A DNA stretch of 64,000 nt from Rhodanobacteraceae bacterium. Lineage in GTDB: Bacteria; Pseudomonadota; Gammaproteobacteria; Xanthomonadales; SZUA-5. The position numbers and the translations under genes are program-made. Location: contig JADKFD010000031.1 of NCBI GenBank assembly GCA_016717705.1, positions 3,260-67,259 on the forward strand. Reading direction: 5' to 3'. Numbering within the stretch: position 1 is the first letter of the stretch; each line of letters begins with the position of its first letter. This document shows positions 47,333 to 55,479 of the stretch, one piece after another. The notes beneath the pieces are model-generated. The model saw only the letters and a program-made list of their open reading frames with translations. It was not told the DNA's origin and ran no database searches.

Positions 47333-47791
47333 ATGTCGACTGATTTCTTTTTGCGTTGCTGGCTGTGTGCCCTGACTTGCGCCGCGGCCGTGCCGGCGTT
47401 CGCCGAAGAAGCCGTCGTCGATAGCGGCTGCGGCTATGTCAGCACCTCGGCCAAGCCGCCGCTGTCCGAAGACACCTACCCGGCCGACATCACCCGCATC
47501 GACGGGGTAGACACCCCCAAGCGCGCGCTCAACCGCTATCGGCTGTCCGTCGGCCGCCACGCCATCGCGGTGCAGGAGCAGATCGGCAGCACGCCGCGCG
47601 GTTACACCAAGCTGCGCAAGCTGGGCAACAAGGAAGTCGCGCTGGTCTACAAGATCATCCAGGTCGATATCGAGGCCAACACCAGTTACCAGATCGGCGC
47701 GCAGTTGCACGTCGACAAGCTCGATCCGAAACAGCCCAACGCGTATTGGTCGCCGGTGGTGTGGCGCAGCAGTGCGCAGGCGTGTCGCTGA
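47333..47791 (+). CDS. Small exported protein of unknown function
   Basis: Protein of 152 residues with a signal peptide (FFLRCWLCALTCAAAVPAFA). The mature part begins EEAVVDSGCGYVSTSAKPPL and has a lone cysteine in SGCGYV and a C-terminal one in SSAQACR that may pair. The rest is beta-rich (YRLSVGRHAIAVQEQIGS, YKIIQVDIEANTSYQIGAQL). I recognise no family, but the phrase VDIEANTSYQIGAQL resembles PEGA-like or invasin-like lipid-facing strands found in small periplasmic proteins. Start ATG at 47333; longer upstream readings overlap the OmpA-like gene. Convergent with the HEAT operon. Confidence 0.72.
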   Translation: MSTDFFLRCWLCALTCAAAVPAFAEEAVVDSGCGYVSTSAKPPLSEDTYPADITRIDGVDTPKRALNRYRLSVGRHAIAVQEQIGSTPRGYTKLRKLGNKEVALVYKIIQVDIEANTSYQIGAQLHVDKLDPKQPNAYWSPVVWRSSAQACR

Positions 47792-47836
47792 GGCGGCTCC
47801 GCCTGCACGAGCGAGCCGACTTCGTCGCTGCAAAAA

Positions 47837-47864
47837 GCATCGCGCGCAAGCGCGTTCCTACAAT
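47837..47864. repeat. REP element (copy 9), single unit
   Basis: GCATCGCGCGCAAGCGCGTT then CCTACA is intact; the partner half (GGTCCACGCAGTGAGCGCGC) is degenerate. Between convergent genes. Confidence 0.75.
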
Positions 47865-47914
47865 GTGCCGCAGGTCCACGCAGTGAGCGCGCTGCGCGTG
47901 GCGCGACGATCCTG

Positions 47915-48886
47915 CTACTTCGCCGCCAGCACCTGCGCCAGATAGGCCTGCGCCGCTGCGTCCTCGCTCTGGCCGAGCCAGAACAACGCTTGCTTGCGGT
48001 CCTCCAGCGGCAGGCTGCGATCCTCCAACAGCGCGATCAGCGCCTTGACGCCACGCTCGTCGGGCAGCTGTGACAGCGCGAACACCGCTTGATGGCGCAC
48101 TTCCCGCGAAACCTCGGACTTCAGCGCCGCGCGGATGGCCGTTTCGGCCTGCGCATCGCCAACCTGGGCCAGCCAGAACCAGGCCTGCGAGCGCACCTTG
48201 GCGCTGCGGTCCTGTTGTCCCTGGCGGATCAGCAGTTCGCCGCGGCGCGGCGATTGGCTCTGCGCAATGGCGAACGCTGCGTGCTCGCGCACCTGCGCAT
48301 CGGCGTCTCCGGTAAGGAAGGGCTCGATCGCTCGCGCTCCGCTCTCGCCGCGCAGTTGGCCGAGCCAGAACAGCGCGTCCTTGCGGTTCTCACGCATGCC
48401 GTCGTGGCCGGCGATACGCACCAGTTCGTTCTCGGCCACGCTGCCGGCGTGCGTCGCCAGTGCGGCCAGCACGTCGCTGTCGTGGGTGGCGCGAGTTGCC
48501 AGCTGCGTCGCCAGCCAGCGCGCGCTGGTGTCGACGTCAACATCGCCGAGTTCCGTTACGGCACTCCTGGTTTGCACCTTGCAGGTAGGACCGTAGGCAC
48601 GCACGCGCTGCAATTGACCCGCCTTGAAGCGGGCATACACCAGCGTGTGATCCGCCGGGGCATCGTCGCTGTCAGTGCCGTAGCTGCCGTGGCGGGCATC
48701 CAGATCGCAGACGCCCCTCTTGTTCGCGTGATCGCCGAAACAACACCAGTCCGGCGCCCCGGCAACCGCCGGCACGCGCCAGCTGGCCCAGCCGTCGGCC
48801 GGCAGCTTCAGCTCGGCGCTGTCGGCGCGCCCGCCAAGCCAGACCAACAACAAGACAACCACGGTTGATCGATAGCGGCGGCTCAT
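47915..48886 (-). CDS. Exported HEAT-repeat protein, second of the pair
   Basis: Protein of 323 residues with a signal peptide (about residues 1-24). An N-terminal domain with cysteines (PDWCCFGDHANKRGVCDLDA, YGPTCKVQ) is followed by HEAT-type repeats: KDALFWLGQLRGESGARAIE, VREHAAFAIAQSQSPRRGEL, VRSQAWFWLAQVGDAQAETA, VRHQAVFALSQLPDERGVKA and KQALFWLGQSEDAAAQAYLA. It is the last gene of the ECF operon: its ATG overlaps the stop of the other HEAT gene (48883-48886). HEAT arrays bind proteins; the location should be periplasmic. Partner unknown. Confidence 0.82.
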   Translation of the reverse strand: MSRRYRSTVVVLLLVWLGGRADSAELKLPADGWASWRVPAVAGAPDWCCFGDHANKRGVCDLDARHGSYGTDSDDAPADHTLVYARFKAGQLQRVRAYGPTCKVQTRSAVTELGDVDVDTSARWLATQLATRATHDSDVLAALATHAGSVAENELVRIAGHDGMRENRKDALFWLGQLRGESGARAIEPFLTGDADAQVREHAAFAIAQSQSPRRGELLIRQGQQDRSAKVRSQAWFWLAQVGDAQAETAIRAALKSEVSREVRHQAVFALSQLPDERGVKALIALLEDRSLPLEDRKQALFWLGQSEDAAAQAYLAQVLAAK

Positions 48887-49975
48887 GGCGTTTTCCCCTG
48901 CAGGGCGGCGTCGATGGCTTCCATCGCCGCATCGCCACCGATGATGGTCAGCTGGCGCAACACGACCTGTTTTTCGGCCGGATCGGTGCTGGCGCGGTAG
49001 ATCTCCAGCAGTCCCTTTTCGTCGCCGTGGATCATCAGACCCTCCAGCGCGGCGCCGCGCACCTCGGCGTCCTTGCTGGACTTGTAGATCTCGCGCAGAG
49101 CCTGGGCAGCTTCGTCGCTGCCAATCATGCCGAGGTTGCGGGTGGCCTCGACGCGCAACTCGGGCGTCTTCGCGGTGTTCGCCATTTCGCGCAAGCTGCC
49201 CAGATCGCCAGCAATCGCGTAGGCGCGCACCAGCTCGCCGCTGTGTTTGCCCAGCTGACCGAGCTGGCGCAGTTCGGACAGTGCGCCCATGGCGCCGAGT
49301 ATGTGGATGGCAGCGCTGGCCTCCTCTTCGGTCGTGGCGTCGCGCGCCAGCTGCATGACTTCGGCCTTGCGGCCGGCAATCAGGTAGGCGTTGAGCACCT
49401 CCTGACGGACCTCGCTGTCGCCGCTCTTGTAGATGCCCGACAGCGCTGACAGCGAGTTTGCATTGCCGCCGATGCCGATCATGCGCACCGCCTCCAGGCG
49501 CAGCGCGCCGTCCGGCTTGCGCGCCAGATCCAGCAGCAGCTTCTGCGCCTCGTCGTCGTCGATCTGGCTGAGCACGAACAGCGCGCGCATTTTCACCAGC
49601 TCGGTCTGCTGGCCTTCCAGCACGCGCTTGAGCAGCGGCAAGGCGCGCTCGGGCGGCGCGGCCATCAGCCCTTCCAGCGCGGCGATCGCCAGTTGCTCCT
49701 GCTCGGTCGGCGCCGTCTGGCGGATGCGCGCGTTGCGATGCGCATCGCGCGCCATGTCGCGGGCCATACGCTCGGCATCGCGGGCCTGCTGCTCGGCCAC
49801 GCGCGCGCCGGATTCATGGCTGCGCGCGATCATTTCGGCACGTTGCGCTTCGACGCGGGCGGCGTCTGCCGCAGCGGCCGCCGGTGCAGCGCGTGAATCG
49901 GCTTGCGCGCACGACTTGCCCCGGCTGCAGGCCGCCGCTGGCGGCCAGCATCAACATCAGATGCAAAGGTTTCAT
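48883..49975 (-). CDS. Exported HEAT-repeat protein, first of the pair (frameshift in the signal region)
   Basis: From 49833 downstream the frame is open for 316 residues and carries HEAT repeats: IAALEGLMAAPPERALPLLK, VKMRALFVLSQIDDDEAQKL, LRLEAVRMIGIGGNANSLSA, VRQEVLNAYLIAGRKAEVMQ and LRVEATRNLGMIGSDEAAQA. Upstream, an ATG at 49975 opens a signal peptide (MKPLHLMLMLAASGGL) in a different frame; one extra or missing base near 49922 would join it to SCAQADSRAAPAAAA. The intact protein would be exported, perhaps as a lipoprotein at that Cys. It overlaps the second HEAT gene by four bases. If the frameshift is real, the usable start is MIARSHESG at 49833. Confidence 0.78.
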
Positions 49976-49986
49976 TTTCAGCTCCA

Positions 49987-50682
49987 TCACAGGGATTGCA
50001 CGATCTTTGACGGAGATCGGGACATTTTGGTTTGCATCACCGCCAGTTCGAAATCGAGTTGGGCGCGTGCGCCGCTGTCGGATTCACCCGGCACCGGCTC
50101 CTTGGCCAGTTCGGCCAGCACCGGCTCGAAGGCGCGCAGCACGCGCGCCAGGCGCTCGTCGCCCTGCGCCAGCGCCGCGCGTTCATACAGGCGGTTCTGC
50201 GCGACGATGTCGTTCACCAGCGCGCTGCGCTGCGCCGGATCGTCCAGCGGCAGCTGCGCCAGCACCGCGCGTGCATCGCGAAAGTGCGAGCGCAGTCCGC
50301 GCTGCAGCGGCAGTGGGTCGGCGGTCGCCGCGATCGGAATCTCTGTCACCGGCGCGGACCGCTCGGCGATTCGCGTGCCGATGGCCACACCCAGCAACAC
50401 CAGCGTCGCCCCGGCCAGCGTCATGGTCCAATGACGGCGCGGCGGGTGCGTCGGCAGCTCCGTGCCGGCGCGCTGCTGCAGACGCAGGCGCCAGCGATCC
50501 TGCGCGGCGGCACTCGGCTGCATCTCGGCCGGCGCCGGAATCTGGGCCAGCTCGGCGCGCAATTGCTGATAGCGCCGTGCCAGGTCAGGATCGCTGCGCA
50601 GCAAGCGACCGATCGCCTCCATGCGCGCGGCTTCGAGGCCATCCTGATAGTGGTACAGCAGCAGTTCGTCGTCGTTGATCAT
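49987..50682 (-). CDS. Membrane anti-sigma-like protein with zf-HC2-like N-terminus
   Basis: Protein of about 231 residues. The cytoplasmic N-terminus (MINDDELLLYHYQDGLEAAR, DPDLARRYQQLRAELAQ) looks like the anti-sigma domain of RskA/ChrR-type proteins but lacks the zinc Cys motif. One membrane segment follows (about residues 90-110, TMTLAGATLVLLGVAIGTRI). The periplasmic part is helical (LPLQRGLRSHFRDARAVLAQ). Its ATG overlaps the sigma stop as ATGA at 50679-50682, so the two are coupled. The role is a regulator holding the ECF factor, by context; twelve bases separate it from the first HEAT gene. Confidence 0.8.
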   Translation of the reverse strand: MINDDELLLYHYQDGLEAARMEAIGRLLRSDPDLARRYQQLRAELAQIPAPAEMQPSAAAQDRWRLRLQQRAGTELPTHPPRRHWTMTLAGATLVLLGVAIGTRIAERSAPVTEIPIAATADPLPLQRGLRSHFRDARAVLAQLPLDDPAQRSALVNDIVAQNRLYERAALAQGDERLARVLRAFEPVLAELAKEPVPGESDSGARAQLDFELAVMQTKMSRSPSKIVQSL

Positions 50683-51233
50683 GTCGTGCTCCGCCATGGA
50701 TCGAGCGCAATGCGCAACTTGCGCAGTGCGCGGAACAGGGCTTGTTTGATGCTGTCCTGGCTGATCTTGAGTTCGTCGGCGATCTCGATCAGCCGCCATT
50801 GCTCGACGTGCTTGAGCACGAAGCAGCAACGTTCCAGTTCGCTCAAGGCGCGCATCGCCAGCTCCAGCCCGGCGCCGAACTCCTGACTCTGGCGTTCCTC
50901 GATCGGTGACGAATCGGCGACGCCTTCGAAGGCCTCTGGCTCGGCAACCTCCAGCGGCCGCAGCTTGCGCACCAGATCGATCGCGGCATTGATCGCGATG
51001 CGGTGGATCCAGGTATCGAGTTCGGCCTCGCCGCGAAAATCGGCGCGCTTGTCCCAGGCCTTGAGCAGCGCGTCCTGCACCGCATCCTCGGCCAGCGCGG
51101 CGTCGCGGGTGATGCGCAGGCAAGCCGAGTACCAGCGCGGCGAGCGCTCGGCGAGCACCGCGTGAAAATCGTCCAGGACCAGCCGTGGACGCGATCTTAG
51201 CCAGGCAAACATGGAGGCTTGGACGGGCCGCAA
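50679..51233 (-). CDS. ECF-type RNA polymerase sigma factor
   Basis: Sigma factor of 184 residues. Region 2: RWYSACLRITRDAALAEDAV then QDALLKAWDKRADFRGEAEL; region 2.4 WIHRIAINAAIDLVRKLR. Region 4: ALSELERCCFVLKHVEQWRL, IEIADELKISQDSIKQALFR with the helix-turn-helix. Start ATG at 51233; 51212 is an alternative. It heads a four-gene minus-strand operon with the anti-sigma-like protein and two HEAT proteins, all overlapping or within 12 bases. ECF factors usually drive their own operon in response to envelope or redox stress; the stress here is not known. Confidence 0.93.
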   Translation of the reverse strand: MRPVQASMFAWLRSRPRLVLDDFHAVLAERSPRWYSACLRITRDAALAEDAVQDALLKAWDKRADFRGEAELDTWIHRIAINAAIDLVRKLRPLEVAEPEAFEGVADSSPIEERQSQEFGAGLELAMRALSELERCCFVLKHVEQWRLIEIADELKISQDSIKQALFRALRKLRIALDPWRSTT

Positions 51234-51401
51234 GGAGAAAAGTTAGCCGAGTAGCGCTCCGAACGGGTTCAGAGCCTCCCGACATGTTGATCTTGACTGA
51301 AACCTCGGACCAGACTTTCTCGTCCCTGCGGTCACAGGGCGCTCATCGCCCGGTCAACGCAGATCCCACCGGACATGCCGTACGTCTTTGATTCTAATGT
51401 G

Positions 51402-51447
51402 GGAGCGGATTTACTCCGCGAGAGCTTTCGCGGAGTAAATCCGCTCC
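51402..51447. repeat. Perfect hairpin with 19-bp arms
   Basis: GGAGCGGATTTACTCCGCG, eight-base loop AGAGCTTT, and the exact complement. It resembles a REP variant with an AT-rich core. It lies between the divergent ECF operon and the racemase fragment, where 51234-51588 holds no gene. A partial GAACGGGTTCAGAG copy of the GACCCTCTG family lies at 51259-51272. Confidence 0.9.
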
Positions 51448-51588
51448 ACAGCTTCGTTGCGCGAGTGGGCGCATCGCAAGGGTGACCCGGACTTTCACCG
51501 GCAGGCACAATTGCGCCTGCCGGACCCCGCATCATCGATGCCCCATGGCTCGCGCCGCGGGCGATACGGACTGCAGCACGGAACCCGC

Positions 51589-52046
51589 ATGAAGACCATC
51601 GGCCTGATCGGCGGCATGAGCTGGGAATCGACGGTGAGTTACTACCGCCTGATCAATGAGGGCGTCAAACACGCGCTCGGCGGGCTGCATTCGGCGCGCC
51701 TGATGCTCTACAGCGTCGACTTCCACGATATCGAGGGGCTGCAGCGATCCGCTGACTGGGACGCAGCCGGTGCATTGCTGGCGGACGCCGCGCGCGCGCT
51801 GGAACGTGGCGGCGCCGATTGCATCGTGCTGTGCACCAACACCAGCCCCCCCGCCCCCCGGCGCGGGGCCGGCCGCGGGCCGAGCCGCGCGCGGCCTCCA
51901 CCACCCCCGGCCAGCGTCATCTCGTGCACCAGATCTCACTGCTGCTGGACGCGAGCGATGCCAGCGTGCCGCTGTTCGATACCACGGCCATCCATGCGCA
52001 CGCGGCGCTAAGCTGGGCGCTCGGCATCGACTTTCCAAGCGGGTAA
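51589..52046 (+). pseudogene. Aspartate/glutamate racemase family gene with internal deletion
   Basis: The first 86 codons read as a normal racemase: MKTIGLIGGMSWESTVSYYR, LYSVDFHDIEGLQRSADWDA and GADCIVLCTNT with the first catalytic Cys. The sequence then becomes a GC-rich tract (51845-51915, CCCGCCCCCCGGCGCGGGGC and similar). After it, in another frame, comes the family end VPLFDTTAIHAHAALSWALG and a stop at 52046. About 100 middle residues, including the second catalytic Cys, are missing. The product cannot be an active racemase. The junction tract does not look like coding DNA of either side. Confidence 0.85.
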
Positions 52047-52075
52047 GCGGCGCGGACCAAGGGCATCTCCCAAAG

Positions 52076-52155
52076 GCATCGCGCGCGAGCGCGCTCCTAC
52101 AAATTCTCCGTGGACCTTCGGCGAAACTGTAGCGGAGCGCGCTTGCGCGCGATGC
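52076..52155. repeat. Two-REP element (copy 10)
   Basis: GCATCGCGCGCGAGCGCGCT, spacer AATTCTCCGTGGACCTTCGG, inverse unit CTTGCGCGCGATGC with one inserted base (GTAGCGGAGCG). Between the racemase remnant and the TonB receptor. Confidence 0.9.
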
Positions 52156-52204
52156 AACCGTCCTTGGTACCCCAAAACCAGGACAAAAGTCATGACGAAC
52201 ATCA

Positions 52205-52250
52205 ATTTCGTCGTTTTTTTGTTTACAAGTTGTTTACCAGACGTTAAAAA
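52205..52250 (+). promoter_or_regulatory. AT-rich upstream region, likely promoter of the TonB receptor
   Basis: An AT-rich stretch (TCGTTTTTTTGTTTACAAGT then TGTTTACC and GTTAAAAAGC) stands out in GC-rich DNA about 115-160 bases before the receptor ATG. TTTACA at 52222 and GTTAAA at 52243 could be -35 and -10 elements at short spacing. Repeated TTGTTTAC could bind a regulator. Not proved. Confidence 0.35.
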
Positions 52251-52365
52251 GCACACCGCTCGCCTGCAAGTTGTCCGTGCGGTACTGCACCTATGGGTAC
52301 TTGCCCTGGCGAAGTCGTCAGTTCAGTCGCGCACTCAATCAACCGATCTCCCCTGGAGTCAATGA

Positions 52366-53448
52366 ATGAAGAACAACTACAACCAACTCGCGGTGGGCAT
52401 TCGCCGCGCTCTGATGGCGGGCTGTGTGGTCGTGGCACCGATGGCCATGCCGGCATTTGCCCAGAACGCCGACGAAGCCGTGAAGCTGGACAAGGTCGAG
52501 GTGACCGGTTCGCGCGTGCGTCGCGTCGACGCCGAAACCGCCAGCCCGGTGTTTGTCCTCGACAAGACGGCGATCGAGCGCTCCGGCGCGGTCACCGTCG
52601 GTGAACTGATCCAGGACATCCCGGCGATCGCCGGTGCCGCCACCAACCCGAGCGTGAACAACGGCGGTGGTGATGGCGCGTCCACGGTGTCGCTGCGCGG
52701 CCTCGGTGAAGACCGCACGCTGCTCTTGCTCAACGGTCGCCGCATGGTGACCAACGACGTCAACTCGATCCCGGTCGGGATGATCGAGCGCATCGAAGTG
52801 CTGAAAGACGGCGCCTCGGCGATCTACGGTTCCGACGCCATCGCCGGCGTGGTCAACTTCATCCTGAAGAAGGATTTCGACGGCGCCCAGTTCGACATGA
52901 ACTACGGCATTTCCGGCGAAGACGATGGCGAGCGCTACGGCGGCTCGGCCACCTTCGGCTGGACCGGCGAACGCGGCAACGCGATCATGTCGATGAACTA
53001 CAACGACCAGAAGGCGGTTCTGGCGCAGGATCGCGACTTCTCCGCCTTCGCCCTGTACCTGTCCTCGGGCGTGGTCAGCCGCGCCGGTTCCTCGTCGACC
53101 CCGCGCGGCCGTTACACCCTGCCGGGCGACGTGGCCCAGGCCAATGGCCTTGCTTCCTGCGTCGGCGGCAATGGCCTGGCCAACGTCACCCGTCGCGAAG
53201 GCACCAGCGGCGCCACGGCGGCCGATTTCCGTTGCTATGTCGGCGGTGAGACCGACTCGTTCAACTACCAGGGCGTCGGCAACGTCGAACTGACCCCGCA
53301 GGAACGCTACGGCGTCGCCTTCTCCGGCAGCTACGAGCTGGTCGACGGCATCGAAGCCTTCATGGACGTGCATACGCAGAACACGCGTTCGGCCGGCATC
53401 ATCGCGCCGCTGCCGTTCTTCTCCGATTTCGACGGCATTTCGCTGTGA
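52366..53448 (+). CDS. TonB-dependent receptor, N-terminal part (frameshifted)
   Basis: Outer-membrane energised receptor. The signal peptide ends near AMPAFAQ. The plug domain follows: VKLDKVEVTGSRVRRVDAET, AGAATNPSVNNGGGDGASTV, SLRGLGEDRTLLLLNGRRMV, and ERIEVLKDGASAIYGSDAIA with GVVNFI, the usual plug ending. The barrel begins afterwards. The frame stops at 53446-53448 because of one extra T at 53446; removing it gives ISLDGDSIYNPFGETIDGRY, which joins the second part. GGAG lies eight bases before the ATG at 52366. Length of the joined protein is about 950 residues, normal for the large xanthomonad receptors. Ligand unknown. Confidence 0.9.
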   Translation: MKNNYNQLAVGIRRALMAGCVVVAPMAMPAFAQNADEAVKLDKVEVTGSRVRRVDAETASPVFVLDKTAIERSGAVTVGELIQDIPAIAGAATNPSVNNGGGDGASTVSLRGLGEDRTLLLLNGRRMVTNDVNSIPVGMIERIEVLKDGASAIYGSDAIAGVVNFILKKDFDGAQFDMNYGISGEDDGERYGGSATFGWTGERGNAIMSMNYNDQKAVLAQDRDFSAFALYLSSGVVSRAGSSSTPRGRYTLPGDVAQANGLASCVGGNGLANVTRREGTSGATAADFRCYVGGETDSFNYQGVGNVELTPQERYGVAFSGSYELVDGIEAFMDVHTQNTRSAGIIAPLPFFSDFDGISL

Positions 53449-53503
53449 CGGTGACAGCATCTACAACCCGTTCGGCGAAACCATTGACGGTCGCTACCGC
53501 GTC

Positions 53504-55228
53504 ATGGGCCTCGGCAATCGCAGCTACAGCTACGAGACCGACATGAAGGAAATCACCGGTGGCGTCAAGGGCGGCATCGGCGACACCTCCTGGACCTGGG
53601 AAGGCTCGTTCACCTACGGCAAGATCGACCAGGAGAACCAGGACGCCGGGTACATCGACTACGCGCGCTTGGCCGACGCCCTCGGCCCATCGTTCGTGCA
53701 GGGCGGTGTGGCCCGCTGCGGCACGCCGGGCGCGGTGATTGCCGGCTGCACGCCGATCAACTTCTTCAACCAGCCGGACCCGGCCACGGCCGAAGGGCAG
53801 GCGCAGATCGCCGCGCTGGAAGCGCTGGCGCTGCCGGTGCGCGACAACACCGACACCAAGCTGCAGAACTTCGCCGTGGTCTTCAGCGGCGACGTCTACG
53901 ACTTGCCGGCCGGCACGATGAGCGCCGCGGTGGGCGCCGAACATCGCTACCAGAGCCTCAATTTCGCGCCGGATGCGATCAAGTACATCAACACCGATCC
54001 GTTTGGTTGCGGCATCAGCTCCGAGAGCTGCGCCGACCCGACCTCGGGCGACACCACCACGACGGAACTCTACGGCGAGTTGTACATCCCGGTGGTCGAA
54101 GGCGCGGCCTGGGCAGATAGCCTGGCCTTCACCCTGGGCACCCGCTGGTCCGACTACGACACCTTCGGCAGCACCACCAACAGCAAGCTCGGCCTCGAAT
54201 GGCGCCTGGTCGAGGATCTGTTGATCCGCAGCACCTACGCCGAAGTGTTCCGCGCGCCGACCATCAACGATCTGTTCCAGGGCGCCCGCATCACCAATCC
54301 GGTGTATTCGGATCCGTGCAACGGCCAGCCGCTGTCCTGCGTCGGCCTGCCCAATGTGCCGGGTCAGACCTTCGAACAGGGCCTCGGTCAGACCAACGCC
54401 CTGCTCGGCGGCAACCCGGAACTCGATCCGGAAACCGGCGACGTGTTCACCTGGGGCGCGGTGTACTCGCCGTCCTGGCTGGAAGGCGCGTCGATCGCGG
54501 TCGACGTGTGGGACGTCCACCTGGAAGACACCATCCAGACCCTGGGCACCCAGCCGATCCTGAATGCCTGCTTCGAATCTGGCGCGCTGTGCAATCTGTT
54601 CACCCGCAACCCGCAAACGGGCGACGTGTTCCTGGTGCAGGACCTGACGCAGAACGCCGGCATCACCGACACCAACGGCGTCGACATCGGCCTCAAGTAC
54701 ATCATCGACACCGACTACGGTCTGTTCCGCGCCAGCATGGACTCGACCTACATCGACAACTATGACGTCGAAGTCATCGTTGCCGGCGAGACCATCGCCG
54801 AGCAGTCCAATGCCGGCACCTTCCTGCCGTCGTCCAAGGGTGGCCTGGGCAACTACAGCCGCTGGCGCAGCCTCGCAGCCCTGACCTGGAGCCTGAACAA
54901 CTTCGAGGCCCAGTGGTCGCTGCGCTACATCGATGGTTTCCGCGTCGGCAGCACCGATCCGGAAGGCGACTGCGCCGACAACGCCGGTCGTGGCGTGGTG
55001 GGCAACGAAGGTTGCGTGTTCAACCGCGGCGCCGTCACGTACCACAACCTGCAGTTCGGCTACAACATTCCGACCTGGAAGACCAAGGTGCAGTTCGGCA
55101 TCGACAACGCTTTCGACAAGCAGCCGCCGATCCTGTACCAGAACAACTCGCTCAACGGCAACATCGACGAGCGCACGCACGATCCGGTCGGCCGCTACTT
55201 CTGGCTGAACGCGCAGGTCAAGTTCTGA
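53504..55228 (+). CDS. TonB-dependent receptor, C-terminal barrel part
   Basis: Continuation of the receptor after the one-base insertion at 53446; the frame is open from about 53447. It carries typical barrel motifs: LIRSTYAEVFRAPTINDLFQ, LGGNPELDPETGDVFTWGAV and FEAQWSLRYIDGF. The end NAQVKF with a terminal Phe is the usual BAM recognition sequence. Internal Cys pairs (FGCGISSESCADP, NACFESGALCNLF) sit in extracellular loops. A rho-independent terminator follows at 55285-55312. Confidence 0.9.
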   Translation: MGLGNRSYSYETDMKEITGGVKGGIGDTSWTWEGSFTYGKIDQENQDAGYIDYARLADALGPSFVQGGVARCGTPGAVIAGCTPINFFNQPDPATAEGQAQIAALEALALPVRDNTDTKLQNFAVVFSGDVYDLPAGTMSAAVGAEHRYQSLNFAPDAIKYINTDPFGCGISSESCADPTSGDTTTTELYGELYIPVVEGAAWADSLAFTLGTRWSDYDTFGSTTNSKLGLEWRLVEDLLIRSTYAEVFRAPTINDLFQGARITNPVYSDPCNGQPLSCVGLPNVPGQTFEQGLGQTNALLGGNPELDPETGDVFTWGAVYSPSWLEGASIAVDVWDVHLEDTIQTLGTQPILNACFESGALCNLFTRNPQTGDVFLVQDLTQNAGITDTNGVDIGLKYIIDTDYGLFRASMDSTYIDNYDVEVIVAGETIAEQSNAGTFLPSSKGGLGNYSRWRSLAALTWSLNNFEAQWSLRYIDGFRVGSTDPEGDCADNAGRGVVGNEGCVFNRGAVTYHNLQFGYNIPTWKTKVQFGIDNAFDKQPPILYQNNSLNGNIDERTHDPVGRYFWLNAQVKF

Positions 55229-55235
55229 TCTGCAC

Positions 55236-55262
55236 GGGGGAATCCGCTGCGCGGATTCCCCC
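55236..55262 (+). terminator. Hairpin after the TonB receptor
   Basis: GGGGGAATCCGC, loop TGC, GCGGATTCCCCC, eight bases after the receptor stop. A perfect 12-bp stem with no T-run, so it may protect the 3' end or act with the terminator just beyond. Confidence 0.6.
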
Positions 55263-55284
55263 AAGTCAAGTTGGTAAATCGAAG

Positions 55285-55312
55285 CCGCGCGGAGCAATCC
55301 GCGCGGTTTTTC
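55285..55312 (+). terminator. Rho-independent terminator of the TonB receptor
   Basis: CCGCGCGG, loop AGCAAT, CCGCGCGG followed by TTTTT. An 8-bp perfect stem with a T-run, the clearest intrinsic terminator in the window. Confidence 0.88.
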
Positions 55313-55379
55313 GTTTCTGGGGCTCGCGACTTTTGCCGTCGGTGGGAACGGGCTCCGCCCGCGATGCTGCGGGCTCTGG

Positions 55380-55466
55380 TAGGCCGGTGTACGGCGCAGC
55401 CGTTCACCGGCGGGTCTTGCGGCAAGCACCCGGTGAACGCGCTGCGCGCGTACACCGGGCTACCGG
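55380..55466. repeat. Palindromic repeat, GCCGGTGTACGC family (copy 2, two units)
   Basis: TAGGCCGGTGTACGGCGCAG / CGTTCACCGGC, then CCGGTGAACGCGCTGCGCGC / GTACACCGGGCTA. Two inverted copies of the unit found after mscL at 2385. Confidence 0.8.
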
Positions 55467-55479
55467 AGCCGTTATCCGC

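Noticed and set aside
53399..55429. A 676-codon minus-strand open frame opposite the TonB receptor
   Set aside because: Shadow frame; the receptor strand has plug and barrel motifs and the proper terminator.
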